The notes: a model not told the origin generated them from the letters alone. 64,000 nt of DNA from Paenibacillus sabinae T27 (GCF_000612505.1 NZ_CP004078.1:789001-853000); one strand, 5' to 3'; shown: positions 25,639 to 34,796, numbered from the stretch's first letter. Numbers and translations: made by a program.

Positions 25639-26826
25639 ATGCAGCCGCTTGAAGGATTGAAGGTTCTGGATTTAACCCGGGTTATGGCCGGGCCTTATTG
25701 TACGATGGTGCTTGGAGATCTGGGCGCGGAGGTGATCAAAATTGAAAAGATTCAGAGCGGAGACGATACCCGGTCTACGCCGCCATTTATTCACGGGGAA
25801 AGCGCCAATTTCATGCAGATCAACCGCAATAAGAAAAGCGTGACTCTGAACGTTAAGTCTGCAAGGGGCAAGGAAATCTTTTTCCAGCTGGCGGCGGAGT
25901 CGGATGTCATTGTCGAGAACTTCAAACCCGGTGTAATGAGTAAACTGGGTCTGGATTATGAAGCGGTCTGCCGAATCAATCCCGGCATTATTTACTGCTC
26001 GATTTCGGGATACGGACAAACGGGGCCTTACCGGGACAAAAGGGGCTTTGATATCGTCGCCCAGGGGATGACGGGTCTGATGAGCATGACCGGCGAACCC
26101 GGCGGGCGTCCGGTTAAGCTGGGCATAGCCATCAATGATCTAACGGGGGGCGTTACGGCGCTGTATTCAATCCTGGCGGCTTATGTGCATAAACTCAAAA
26201 CCGGCGAAGGGCAGTATATCGATGTGTCCATCATGGAATCGGGACTGGCATGGACCTTTTGGGAAGCGGCGGCTTTTTTTGCGGACGGCACGGTTCCGAA
26301 GCCGAACGGTTCCCGGCACCGGGTCATGGCTCCATACCAGGCGTTCAGGGCGAAAGACGGCTATGTTCTGGTCGGCGGGGCCAATCAGAGGACCTGGGAA
26401 CGATTCTGCACGGATGTGATCGATAAGCCCGAATGGATAGAGGACGAACGATTCGCCCGGCCGAAGGACCGCATTCACAATGTCGACATTCTGGAGCGAT
26501 GCATTGAAGACATCTTTGTCTGTGAAACAAAGGATTACTGGGTCAGCAAGCTTGAGCAGGCAGGGGTGCCCGGCGGGCCCATCAATACATTCGATCAGGC
26601 GATGAACGATCCGCATGTCCTTGAGCGCGAAATGGTGCTTGAGGCGGAGCATCCCGTCGCGGGAAAGACCCGGATGCTTGGCATTCCGGCCAAAATGTCC
26701 AGAACGCCGGGAAAGATCCGGTCTGCCGCCCCTCTTTTGGGTGAACATACGGAAGAGGTCCTGGGCAGCTATTTGGGAATGTCCAAGGAAGAGATTGAAA
26801 TGCTTCGCCGGCAAGATGTGATTTAG
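25639..26826 (+). CDS. CaiB/BaiF family (class III) CoA-transferase
   Basis: A 395-residue enzyme that moves CoA between carboxylic acids. The N-terminus (LEGLKVLDLTRVMAGPYCTMVLGDLGAEVIKIE) and the central region (YCSISGYGQTGPYRDKRGFDIVAQGMTGLMS) are diagnostic. D167 in INDLTGG is the expected catalytic aspartate. The length is typical. GACGGGAGGC precedes the ATG. First gene of a three-gene operon with an enoyl-CoA hydratase and a hotdog thioesterase, so it probably activates an acid to its CoA ester for beta-oxidation-like steps. Confidence 0.92.
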   Translation: MQPLEGLKVLDLTRVMAGPYCTMVLGDLGAEVIKIEKIQSGDDTRSTPPFIHGESANFMQINRNKKSVTLNVKSARGKEIFFQLAAESDVIVENFKPGVMSKLGLDYEAVCRINPGIIYCSISGYGQTGPYRDKRGFDIVAQGMTGLMSMTGEPGGRPVKLGIAINDLTGGVTALYSILAAYVHKLKTGEGQYIDVSIMESGLAWTFWEAAAFFADGTVPKPNGSRHRVMAPYQAFRAKDGYVLVGGANQRTWERFCTDVIDKPEWIEDERFARPKDRIHNVDILERCIEDIFVCETKDYWVSKLEQAGVPGGPINTFDQAMNDPHVLEREMVLEAEHPVAGKTRMLGIPAKMSRTPGKIRSAAPLLGEHTEEVLGSYLGMSKEEIEMLRRQDVI

Positions 26827-26836
26827 GGGGGATTGG

Positions 26837-27640
26837 ATGCGGGAGGATCAACAGATATATGTTAGAAAAGATGGGGATATCGCCACAATCGTGCTCAACC
26901 GGCCCGAGCGGCGAAACGCCATTTCACTGGACATGTGGCACACCCTGTATGAGCGGCTGATCGAAGTGGAGAGGGACGAGGCGGTCAAAGCTGTTATTAT
27001 CCGGAGCGATGACGACAAGGCGTTTTCGGCGGGAGCGGACATCGGTGAATTCACTTCCGTCCGGGCAAGCTCCGCGTCCGCCAAGCTGTACAACGCAGCG
27101 GCCCATCGGGCAGAGGACGTCCTGGCGCGGCTGAACAAGCCGACGATCGCGATGATTCGCGGGTACTGCATCGGGGCGGGCTGCGAGCTGTCCCTGGTCT
27201 GTGATTTCCGGTTTGCCGATACCTCGGCGGCGTTCGCCATTACGCCCGCCAAGCTGGGGATGGTCTATAATTTGTTCGGCATGAAATATCTGGTCCGGCA
27301 GGTCGGACCGTCGAATGCCAAGGATATTTTATATTCAGCCCGGAGGGTGGCGGCCGAGGAGGCGTTACGGATGCGCCTGATCGACCGTCTGTTTGAACCG
27401 GATCGGCTGGAGGATGAGGTCTATGCCTATGCCCGCATGCTGTCGCAAAATTCGCAGCTTTCCATTAAAGGAACAAAGAGAATCATTCACGAGATTATGG
27501 ACGGAATGACTGAGGAAAATGAAGAAATCTCCGCGCTTGTCCTCTCATCCTTCGACGGCCCCGATTATATCGCGGGGATTGAAGCCTTTTTGAATAAAAA
27601 AGTACCGGAGGGCGAAAGGGGAAAAGAACGTGGACACTGA
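26837..27640 (+). CDS. Enoyl-CoA hydratase/isomerase family protein
   Basis: A 267-residue crotonase-fold enzyme. Both oxyanion-hole segments are present: AFSAGADIGEF (about 61-71) and RGYCIGAGCELSLVCDFRFA (about 108-127). The glutamate of GCEL matches one catalytic position; the usual second glutamate near residue 140 is not obvious in LGMVYNLFGMKYL, so isomerase or C-C bond activity instead of hydration is possible. GGGGGGATTGG precedes the start, ten bases after the CoA-transferase. Its end overlaps the thioesterase start by 11 bases. Confidence 0.9.
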   Translation: MREDQQIYVRKDGDIATIVLNRPERRNAISLDMWHTLYERLIEVERDEAVKAVIIRSDDDKAFSAGADIGEFTSVRASSASAKLYNAAAHRAEDVLARLNKPTIAMIRGYCIGAGCELSLVCDFRFADTSAAFAITPAKLGMVYNLFGMKYLVRQVGPSNAKDILYSARRVAAEEALRMRLIDRLFEPDRLEDEVYAYARMLSQNSQLSIKGTKRIIHEIMDGMTEENEEISALVLSSFDGPDYIAGIEAFLNKKVPEGERGKERGH

Positions 27641-28013
27641 GCAAACGCCTTTATTCGCTCTCCTGGGATTTGCCGTTTCCTATGACGAGGACAACAAAGT
27701 ATGCCGGATCGAATGCCCGGTCCAAACGCTCATGCTGAATCCGCTAGGCATTGTTCATGGAGGTATTCATGCTTATCTGGCCGATACGGCTTTCGGTTTT
27801 CTGACGATACAATTTAAGGATGTCCCTTATGTATCGCTGGAAACGAAAACCTCGTACATGAAGTCGGCCGCCGGCGGCCGGTTGATCGCCGATGCCCGCT
27901 TTGTAAAGGATGGATATAAAGCTCTGTTTCTGGAGTGCAGGGTGGAGAATGAGCAGCGGGAAGTGTTAAGTGTCACAACCGGAACGTTCCTTCGGGTTTC
28001 ATCCGTTTTGTAG
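27630..28013 (+). CDS. PaaI-type hotdog thioesterase
   Basis: A 127-residue single hotdog domain. The motif NPLGIVHGGIHAYLADTAFGF contains the HGG turn and the acidic residue of the PaaI family; a second block reads LETKTSYMKSAAGGRLIADARFVKDG. It starts with GTG inside the end of the hydratase gene. It should release free acid and CoA from an acyl-CoA made by the preceding enzymes, or rescue CoA from dead-end aromatic thioesters. Confidence 0.88.
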   Translation: MDTEQTPLFALLGFAVSYDEDNKVCRIECPVQTLMLNPLGIVHGGIHAYLADTAFGFLTIQFKDVPYVSLETKTSYMKSAAGGRLIADARFVKDGYKALFLECRVENEQREVLSVTTGTFLRVSSVL

Positions 28014-28018
28014 CATAT

Positions 28019-28070
28019 AAAGGCCTGTGACCGGTCATCCATTGGGGATCTGAAGGTCACAGGCCTTTTA
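28019..28070. terminator. Bidirectional terminator between convergent operons
   Basis: A perfect 14-bp inverted repeat, AAAGGCCTGTGACC (28,019-28,032) and GGTCACAGGCCTTT (28,055-28,068), with TTTT on the plus side and A residues that read as T on the minus side. It separates the thioesterase gene from the convergent amidase gene. Confidence 0.88.
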
Positions 28071-28075
28071 AGGTG

Positions 28076-29488
28076 TTACAGCAGTTCGGAAATATGCCGG
28101 GCGAGCCGCTCCGACCACGATTCAGAACGTTCGTACACGTCTCCGATAAGCAGGAGCTTGCGGTCGTCGAACGGCTTCCCAATGAGCTGCAGCCCTACCG
28201 GCAGCCGGTCTTCCACGAAACCGCAGGGAACGGATAGCGCCGGAAAGCCGAGAAAATTCGCCAGCGGCGCTTTGGCCAGGCGAAACATGTTGTGGATGGC
28301 CTGCTCCGGAGAGACCGAGCCAATAGGAAACGGCGGATTGTGATTCATCGGAGAGATCAGCGCGTCAACGGTTGCCATGGCCGCAGCCGTTGACGCGATA
28401 AATTTCCGGCGGAATTTTTGCGCCTGCAAATAATCGTCCGCGGACACCTGCCGCCCGAACTCGAGCCGGAAGCGCACATCTTCGCTGTATTGCCCGGACG
28501 CATGCTGAAGCATCGGTTTATGAAAGGAATAGCCCTCCGACTGGGCGATAATTCTCGCCGCCCCCTGAGCCTCGCTTAGACCGGGGATGCTGATTTCCCG
28601 TATCTCCGCCCCGAGGCTCTGTAAGCGTTCCATTGCCCGGTCCACGATCCCGGCGATCTCCGGATGCATGCCTTCAAAGAAATACTCCCTGCAGAGTCCA
28701 AGCCTAAAACCCTTTAAATCTTCCCGCTTCCCGATTGGGTCTGGCGCAAGCGGCCGCCGGGACGAGGCGGCATCCTTCGGGTCGAATCCGCTTATGGATT
28801 CGAACAGGATCGCGGTATCTTCAACGGTGCGCGCCATCGGGCCGACATGGTCCAGCGACCAACTGAAGGGGACGCAGCCGAAGCGGCTGACCGCCCCGTA
28901 AGTCGGCTTCAGGCCGACTGTTCCGCACAAGGCAGAGGGCAGCCGGATGGAGCCCGCCGTATCGGTGCCGAGCGCCCCAAAGCACATGCCGGCAGCCAAA
29001 GCCGCTGCGCTGCCGCCGCTGGAGCCGCCAGCGATTTTGTCCCGGTCCCAGGGATTCCGGGTCGTGCCGTAATGGGGGTTCTCCGTCGTAGCTCCCATGG
29101 CGAATTCGTGCAGATTCGCTTTCCCGATCACAATCGCCCCAGCCTGCTTGAGTCTGGCGACGGCGGTTGCGTCCTGATCGGGGATCCAGTGCTCCAGTAC
29201 TTTGGAGCCGGCCGTTGTTGGGATTCCACCAGTCTGCAGCACGTCCTTGACGGCGACGGGAATGCCGTGCAGGGGACCGCGAATGTATCCCTGCACGGCC
29301 TCGGCCTCAAGCGTCCTGGACTGCTCCATCGCTTCCTCGGGCAGTACCCGGATAAAGGCGCGAAGCCCGGGCTCCAGTGATTCGATGCGCCGGAGCGTCT
29401 GCTCCGTCAGCCAGGCGGGCGAAATCTGCTTGTCCTTGATTAACGGGAACAGCGCAGAAAGCGTAAGGCTGTGAACCGACTCGTTCAT
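28076..29488 (-). CDS. Amidase of the amidase-signature family (GatA/AtzF-like)
   Basis: A 470-residue serine amidohydrolase. The Ser-cisSer-Lys triad is visible: K in GIPVAVKDVL (about residue 80), the first serine in AGGSSGGSAAALA (about 155) and the nucleophile in GTDTAGSIRLPS (about 178). The remaining C-terminal part is normal in length. It is the last gene of a minus-strand operon that begins with the Rieske oxygenase. Its ATG overlaps the stop of a tiny upstream gene (ATGA). It could hydrolyse an amide in the substrate degraded by the operon; a tRNA amidotransferase role is unlikely without gatB and gatC beside it. Confidence 0.92.
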   Translation of the reverse strand: MNESVHSLTLSALFPLIKDKQISPAWLTEQTLRRIESLEPGLRAFIRVLPEEAMEQSRTLEAEAVQGYIRGPLHGIPVAVKDVLQTGGIPTTAGSKVLEHWIPDQDATAVARLKQAGAIVIGKANLHEFAMGATTENPHYGTTRNPWDRDKIAGGSSGGSAAALAAGMCFGALGTDTAGSIRLPSALCGTVGLKPTYGAVSRFGCVPFSWSLDHVGPMARTVEDTAILFESISGFDPKDAASSRRPLAPDPIGKREDLKGFRLGLCREYFFEGMHPEIAGIVDRAMERLQSLGAEIREISIPGLSEAQGAARIIAQSEGYSFHKPMLQHASGQYSEDVRFRLEFGRQVSADDYLQAQKFRRKFIASTAAAMATVDALISPMNHNPPFPIGSVSPEQAIHNMFRLAKAPLANFLGFPALSVPCGFVEDRLPVGLQLIGKPFDDRKLLLIGDVYERSESWSERLARHISELL

Positions 29489-29595
29489 TCGGCATCACCT
29501 TCTTCAAAGAGCGGGCCGATAAAGGCCGGTTCCTCCTCAAGCAGCGCGACTGCTTCCTCGCCGAACAGGCTTGCGATATATTCGCTTAAACTCAT
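29485..29595 (-). CDS. Tiny acidic protein coupled to the amidase
   Basis: A 36-residue acidic ORF (starts MSLSEYIASLFGEEAVALLEEE), with its stop overlapping the amidase start as ATGA. A GGGAGGT stretch lies about 11 bases before the ATG. Small partner subunits that steady an amidase-signature enzyme (such as GatC, or AtzG with AtzE) occupy this same position, but they are longer, so function here is a guess. A longer frame reading through from 29,727 overlaps the monooxygenase gene and is less likely. Confidence 0.45.
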   Translation of the reverse strand: MSLSEYIASLFGEEAVALLEEEPAFIGPLFEEGDAE

Positions 29596-29626
29596 GGCGT
29601 CGATCAACCTCCCGGGTGAAGGAATA

Positions 29627-30712
29627 TTAACCGGGTATAACCGGTGCTTTCTCATGAATGTGCGGCATAATACGCTCACTGAACAGCTGCTGGGTGCGAA
29701 TTGTGCGCCAGTGCTCCATCCCGCCATAGGTACAGAGGAGGCTGATTTCCGTTAGTCCCGGGCATTCATCGACGATCTGCTGGACCTTTTCCTTAATCGT
29801 CTCCGGAGTGCCCACCCATACGTATTCCTCTTCCACAAGCGTCTTATAGGGGATTTTCACAAGCTCTTCCAACGCGCCGGACGCGTAGAATGCGAAATCC
29901 TTGGCCAGCATTTCTTCCCGGGAAGGCATCTCCTTGGTCGGAGAGACGTTGCCTGCCATAAACTGCTTGATGTAAGGTTCAGCCTCGCTGATTGCCCGCT
30001 GCTCGTCTTCATCCAGGTAGACTGCCTGGACGTATACGATATCCGGCTTGTTGCCGTACTTCTCGCAGGTTTCGCGGTAAATATCCAGGTGCTGCCTCAC
30101 TTTGCTGAACGGCAGCATTGGAGTAATCAGGACGCCCCAGCCTTCCTTGCCGGCCAGCTCGTAGTTGTGGTTGCTTGCGCCGCCGGTATAAATTTTCGGA
30201 TGCGGCAGCTGCACCGGCTTCGGAACGATCGAAACGTTCTTTACCTTGTAATACTCGCCGTCATAGGAGAAGGATTCCTGCGACCAGGCCAGCTTCAGAA
30301 TTTCCAGCGATTCCATAAACCGGCCGCGGCTCTGCTCCAGCGGAATGGACGCTTTCGGGAATACCCACGAATGGCCTCGACCGAAGGCAACTTCGATCCG
30401 GCCGCCCGTTAGGATATCCGCGGCCGCCAGCTGACCGGCGAAGACCATCGGATTGTGAAGCGGAAGGACGTGGGAGCAGGTGCGGAAGCGGATATGGTTC
30501 GTCCGCTGCGCCGCCGCCGAATAAAGCGCCAGCGGATTCGCGGAGATGGAGAACTCTTCAAACCAGTGATGCTCAAGCGTAGAGAAGGAATTGAAGCCGT
30601 TCTTGTCGGCATGCTCAATCTGCTCCAGAACTTCGCGATATAACTGCGCGTGGGGCTTCGGGTTCGACTTCGGATTTTGCATTTCCACATAAATACCAAA
30701 CTTCATCGTCAT
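29627..30712 (-). CDS. LLM-class flavin-dependent monooxygenase
   Basis: A 361-residue luciferase-like TIM-barrel enzyme. Visible family segments are FNSFSTLEHHWFEEFSISANPLALYSAAAQRT, IRFRTCSHVLPLHNPMVFAGQLAAADILTGGRIEVAFGRGH (a stretch from about 75 to 115) and PKIYTGGASN near 175. These enzymes use reduced FMN from a separate reductase to oxygenate their substrate. A GGGAGGTAATGAC site sets the ATG. It sits in the Rieske operon and may carry out a second oxygenation or ring-opening step. No flavin reductase gene is seen in the window. Confidence 0.9.
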   Translation of the reverse strand: MTMKFGIYVEMQNPKSNPKPHAQLYREVLEQIEHADKNGFNSFSTLEHHWFEEFSISANPLALYSAAAQRTNHIRFRTCSHVLPLHNPMVFAGQLAAADILTGGRIEVAFGRGHSWVFPKASIPLEQSRGRFMESLEILKLAWSQESFSYDGEYYKVKNVSIVPKPVQLPHPKIYTGGASNHNYELAGKEGWGVLITPMLPFSKVRQHLDIYRETCEKYGNKPDIVYVQAVYLDEDEQRAISEAEPYIKQFMAGNVSPTKEMPSREEMLAKDFAFYASGALEELVKIPYKTLVEEEYVWVGTPETIKEKVQQIVDECPGLTEISLLCTYGGMEHWRTIRTQQLFSERIMPHIHEKAPVIPG

Positions 30713-30733
30713 TACCTCCCGGGTATGAAATAA

Positions 30734-31093
30734 TCAGGCTTCCAGCAAGAAAAAGGGGCGTCCGATAATCGCTTCAAGACGGAAATAACGGTCCAGTCCG
30801 GTCGCGCGAAAAGCGTGGGTCATGTTTGTTACGGTCTGCAGATCCGGAACGTCGTACAGAAAAAGGGCGTGAAAGCCTTTTTCTCCGGCATGTCCGGCGG
30901 TTAGAATGTCCCGGTCGATCGTGCCAAGAAGCGTAATTGCGTATTGCTTCCAGGCGGTGATGACCTCATTCAGGGCAGGCAGTACATGCTCCTTCTTCTC
31001 CTCTGGTGTCGTATCGAACCAGCCTGTCGATTCGAACATGATCAGGACGCGAAGCTTCTCGGGGATTTTCGGGGCTCCGTGCTCCATGGCCAT
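30734..31093 (-). CDS. Muconolactone isomerase-like small protein (ferredoxin-like fold)
   Basis: A 119-residue protein resembling the muconolactone delta-isomerase / dimeric alpha-beta barrel group. It has a first strand LRVLIMFESTGW, a helix of EEKKEHVLPALNEVITAWKQY, a third strand with FHALFLYDVPDL and a C-terminal ATGLDRYFRLEAIIGRPF. I chose the ATG at 31,093 because GAGGTGAT lies five bases upstream; in-frame ATGs at 31,111 and 31,129 are alternatives. It may isomerise a lactone or a related product from ring cleavage, fitting the neighbouring oxygenases. Confidence 0.65.
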   Translation of the reverse strand: MAMEHGAPKIPEKLRVLIMFESTGWFDTTPEEKKEHVLPALNEVITAWKQYAITLLGTIDRDILTAGHAGEKGFHALFLYDVPDLQTVTNMTHAFRATGLDRYFRLEAIIGRPFFLLEA

Positions 31094-31151
31094 AGCTATC
31101 ACCTCATTCATAAAATTTGGTTCACGCAACTTACTGTTTAGCGCACGCGGA

Positions 31152-31898
31152 CTACCGCATCAGCCTTCCGCCGTTAATGTCGAAGGTCGCTCCGGTGATG
31201 AAGCCGGTGGAACCGGCCGCCAAATAGTAGACGAGCTCCGCTACCTCTTCCGATTCTCCGACACGCCCCACGGGGATCGTCTCAACCATTTTTTCAATAA
31301 AGGCGGGGTCCATCTTGTCCATTTCCGGTGTCCTTACGGAAGCCGGAGCGACGGCGTTCACGGTTACGCTGTAAGGAGCGAGCTCGCGTGCGAATACCTT
31401 GGTTAACGCGAGCTGCCCGGCCTTGGAAGCGGAATAGGCCGCGCTCGAAGTCATGGGTCCGAACTGTCCGCCGAAGGAGGACATATTGATGATCCGGCCT
31501 TGGCTCTGCTGTTTCATAACGGGAGCAATAGCCTGGGAGAAGAAGAAGGTGCTTCCCAAATTAACGGACATGATACGGTTCCACTCTTCCGGCGTCGTAT
31601 CGGCAATGGAGGTTCCTGTCCGGATGCCGGCATTGTTCACCAGCGCGTCGACTCGTCCCCAGCGCTCCATCACAACGCTCACGCATTCGGCGATCTTGGC
31701 GTTATCGGTAACATCCATTTCAAAAAACAAAGCCTCCCCGCTGTCCAGCTTCGCCTGAAACCGGGAACGGATTTGCTCCAGGTCCAAGCTGACAAATGCC
31801 ACACGCCAGCCGTTATCAAGGAAATAGCCAGCGATGGCGAGCCCGATTCCCTGCGAGGAGCCGGTAACGATAACGGTCCGGTGTTCCGAGACATCCAT
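31152..31898 (-). CDS. Short-chain dehydrogenase/reductase
   Basis: A 248-residue classical SDR. The cofactor motif TGSSQGIG is at 12-19, NNAG at about 88-91, and the catalytic Ser-Tyr-Lys in MSSFGG (about 140) and YSASK (about 155-159). The C-terminus ends in DINGGRLMR, usual for FabG-like members. A GGAGACT site precedes the ATG. It interconverts an alcohol and a ketone in the pathway encoded by the operon, for example a dihydrodiol or hydroxyacyl step; substrate is not predictable. Confidence 0.92.
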   Translation of the reverse strand: MDVSEHRTVIVTGSSQGIGLAIAGYFLDNGWRVAFVSLDLEQIRSRFQAKLDSGEALFFEMDVTDNAKIAECVSVVMERWGRVDALVNNAGIRTGTSIADTTPEEWNRIMSVNLGSTFFFSQAIAPVMKQQSQGRIINMSSFGGQFGPMTSSAAYSASKAGQLALTKVFARELAPYSVTVNAVAPASVRTPEMDKMDPAFIEKMVETIPVGRVGESEEVAELVYYLAAGSTGFITGATFDINGGRLMR

Positions 31899-31931
31899 AT
31901 GTAGTCTCCTTTCTGGAAGTGTAGTTCCACC

Positions 31932-33125
31932 TCAGTCCCACAGCTGACGAAGGACGCGCAAGATGTTGCCGCCGGCTGCCTTGGCGATATCGCTGTCGGT
32001 GTATCCGTGCCGGATCAGCCACCGGATCATATTGGGCACTGCCTCCACCGGATTCTCGGCTCCCCTTACATAGTCCGCTTCGGTAAAATGCTCTCCGCTG
32101 TGCGACGCTCCGATCGAGAGCTGATTGTCTACCGCACGCTGCAGCGCCGTGTGATCGCCGAAGAACGTATCGGGTCCAAAGGCAACATGGTCGATTCCGA
32201 CGAGATTTGCGACATATTCGAAATGCTCCATGACCGATTCCAGGCAGTGGTGCGGGTGGTTTCGCGTCATGGTCGTGTTCGGAGCGGCCAGGATTCCGAT
32301 GAGGCCGCCCCGTTCCTTGCAGGCGAGCAGAATCTCGTCTGGCTTCATCCGGGGAGTATTCCACAGCGCTCTGGCTCCCGCGTGGGTAATCAGCACGGGC
32401 TGTTCGCTCGCCTCGATCACCTCCATGCTCGTGCGGTCGCCGCAGTGGGAAATGTCAATCGCCATGCGGAGGCGGTTCATGCGCTCCACTACCCGCCTGC
32501 CGAATCGGGTCAGTCCGCCGTCATGCGTCTCTGATAGTCCCGAACCGAGTGTATTCGCATCGTTATAGGTGATGCCCATACAGCGGATTCCGAAGCCATA
32601 GAGGATATCCACGCGTTCGATTTCGTTCTCAAGGGCGGTAGCCGCCTCAAGTGAAGGGATAATGGCGATTTGACCGGTTGCTTTGGCAGAGAGGATATCG
32701 TTCACACTTGAAGCGATGCGCACCGTATCCTGATGAGCCATATCACAGTACCGTATCCCGAGGTTCCACAGGACATCGTCCCATTTCAGTCCGGCTTTGG
32801 ACGTCACATTCATGACGCCGTCCATGAAGTTTTCGAACAGGCCGTCAAGTCTGGACAATGCAAGGCCTTCATAGTCGAATGCGGTATACCCCTGACGGCA
32901 GTATGCGAGAATATCTTCACTGTGCTTAGGCATGGTGAAGCCGTGATCGCGCAGGGAGAGAATGGGGTGGCCGCTTATTAAGGCTTCATATCGTCTCCGC
33001 TCCGGTTTGGTCAGCGTTTCTTCACACGCTTTCCCCGGATCGGACCGCTCCGCGAGCGGATAGAACCGGTAATCGGCTTCTTGGCGAAGGTACTGAAATG
33101 ACCGGTACCCGTCAAACCTTTTCAT
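31932..33125 (-). CDS. Membrane dipeptidase (peptidase M19) family metalloenzyme
   Basis: A 397-residue TIM-barrel zinc hydrolase. Metal-binding segments are SLRDHGFTMP near residue 55 (family HxD position, here DHG), E in IPSLEAATALEN, H in IDISHCGDRT and H in VLITHAGARALWNTPR. The ATG at 33,125 lies within the last codons of the Rieske gene (14-base overlap); the frame is open further upstream but would extend deeper into that gene. Linkage to oxygenases suggests hydrolysis of an amide or lactone in the pathway and not a housekeeping peptidase role. Confidence 0.85.
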   Translation of the reverse strand: MKRFDGYRSFQYLRQEADYRFYPLAERSDPGKACEETLTKPERRRYEALISGHPILSLRDHGFTMPKHSEDILAYCRQGYTAFDYEGLALSRLDGLFENFMDGVMNVTSKAGLKWDDVLWNLGIRYCDMAHQDTVRIASSVNDILSAKATGQIAIIPSLEAATALENEIERVDILYGFGIRCMGITYNDANTLGSGLSETHDGGLTRFGRRVVERMNRLRMAIDISHCGDRTSMEVIEASEQPVLITHAGARALWNTPRMKPDEILLACKERGGLIGILAAPNTTMTRNHPHHCLESVMEHFEYVANLVGIDHVAFGPDTFFGDHTALQRAVDNQLSIGASHSGEHFTEADYVRGAENPVEAVPNMIRWLIRHGYTDSDIAKAAGGNILRVLRQLWD

Positions 33126-34425
33126 AGGAATGAGGGCCTTCGGTTTCTTCCGTAAAGCTTCCGTCCTTGTAGACAAACTCGCCGTCCAGCGGAATTACTT
33201 CACTCCATTTCCGGCCTTTGGGTCCTGTAAGTCCGCAGCTGTACAGTTTACCGAGGGGGCTATCCTGCAGCCGTATGGTGGGCTCTTCCCGCATATGCGC
33301 CTTCACATTATCGAGCAGCATGCGCCGCATCTGGATAATCGGGAGGTCGCTCGTCCCCAGATGCTCCCTGGAACGGTCCACAATCGGTCCCATCGTTTCG
33401 GTGACGGCATGATCCTGATTTGCGATCCCTTCGATCCCGGAATAGTTGGCGTAGGTCATCAATTCGCGGTTTTGCTTGTAGTTGTTCATCATATTGTTCA
33501 GCTTGCGGAACTGCTCGTCGACCAGGATGCCGCGCCGTTCGCGCTGGGCTTCCGCATCGATCTCGCTGTAATGGGCGAATTGTACGTCCCAGCTCCATGT
33601 ACTGTGATCGTCCCTCGGGATAAAGGCGTGCCACATGCCGTCCTCGCCTTTCATTCTAGGAGGGTACGTATAAAAAGGGAAAATGTAGTGGATTTCCATA
33701 AACACATCGGTCGTCTCGTCCTCGCTGCCTACGGCGATGCAGCGTTTGCCGTAGCTGGTCGTTTCGACGGCCTGTTTGACCGGTGGATTCTTAACCAGGG
33801 GATGATCGGGATTAATGCCGAGCTTGCTGCTTAGCAGCCCGTCCTTGATGTTCTGCTTCTGAAGCGCCTTGTGCAGAAAAGCGGCGTGGACGTAATCCAG
33901 GTCATTCTCCATAACCTGCAAATAGTTGCATTCCTGCCATACTCGTTCGGATACGAGCCGGGAATCGGCCAAATTCATCCAGTAAAAGTCCGGAAAAGGA
34001 GGCTGATGCTCCTTAGGCCCCAGATACCCCCACACGATGCCGTTCTTCTCCGTCGTCTCGTAGGCTTTAAGGTGAATGCCTTTCTTGAGCTTGCTGTCCT
34101 TTGGCTCGGATGGCAGATCGATGCATTCCCCTTGAGTGTTGAACTTCCAGCCGTGGTAAATACAGGTCAATCCGCAGCCGCTGTTATTGCCAAGACTCAG
34201 GGAGGTGCCGCGGTGCGGACATTTCTCGTCGACTAAGCCGACCTTCCCATCCGTATCCCGGAAAGCCAGTAAATCTTCGCCGAGGATTTTGATTCTCTTC
34301 GGCTCCCCATCCGAAAGCAGTTCATCCGATTTCAGAACGGGAATCCAGTAACGCCGGAACATTTCGCCCATTGGGGTTCCCGGACCGGTACGCGTCAGCA
34401 ATTCATTGTCTTCCGTCTTTAACAT
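33112..34425 (-). CDS. Rieske non-heme iron oxygenase, large subunit
   Basis: A 437-residue aromatic-ring oxygenase of the phthalate dioxygenase-like type. The Rieske [2Fe-2S] ligands are C69-P-H71 and C88-x-x-H91. The mononuclear iron site starts with NDLDYVHAAFLH, giving H180 and H185 with D177 as the bridging acid. The length fits single-component oxygenases that take electrons from a separate reductase. No ferredoxin or reductase gene is near. First gene of the minus-strand operon, preceded by an AAGGAGG-like site. It most likely starts attack on an aromatic or heterocyclic substrate. Confidence 0.93.
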   Translation of the reverse strand: MLKTEDNELLTRTGPGTPMGEMFRRYWIPVLKSDELLSDGEPKRIKILGEDLLAFRDTDGKVGLVDEKCPHRGTSLSLGNNSGCGLTCIYHGWKFNTQGECIDLPSEPKDSKLKKGIHLKAYETTEKNGIVWGYLGPKEHQPPFPDFYWMNLADSRLVSERVWQECNYLQVMENDLDYVHAAFLHKALQKQNIKDGLLSSKLGINPDHPLVKNPPVKQAVETTSYGKRCIAVGSEDETTDVFMEIHYIFPFYTYPPRMKGEDGMWHAFIPRDDHSTWSWDVQFAHYSEIDAEAQRERRGILVDEQFRKLNNMMNNYKQNRELMTYANYSGIEGIANQDHAVTETMGPIVDRSREHLGTSDLPIIQMRRMLLDNVKAHMREEPTIRLQDSPLGKLYSCGLTGPKGRKWSEVIPLDGEFVYKDGSFTEETEGPHSYEKV

Positions 34426-34796
34426 GCCTTCGTTCCTCCTTGTTTCAGTATCCGGATGGAATAGAAGCGGACTTTTGAACGTCGGATTATCCTGCCGGCC
34501 CCCGTATCGTTCAAAAAAAGTTAATAATTTATGTCATCTTATATTCCATGTGTCTACCATAACGGAATTAAAAAAGGTTGAATACATTCGAAACGGACGG
34601 TGTTTTTTAAGTTTACTGGGCGAACCGTACAGTTGATTTCACAATTACTTCACAAAAAAACAATCCATACTAGGCGAATCGAATAAGTTAGAACTTGAAA
34701 AGCGTACGATTCAGTCGTTTTCGTACCGGTTTGTTTCCGATATGTTGTTATTGTGTAAGATAAACTTACGTAAAAGAGCAAAGAGGAGCTGGGACT
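34426..34796. promoter_or_regulatory. Divergent promoter region between the Rieske operon and the ketopantoate-reductase gene
   Basis: An AT-rich, gene-free stretch of 371 bases between two outward-facing genes. It must hold promoters for both. Candidate plus-strand signals lie around 34,740-34,775 (GTTATTGTGTAAGATAAAC); I see no clean operator palindrome. Confidence 0.45.
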
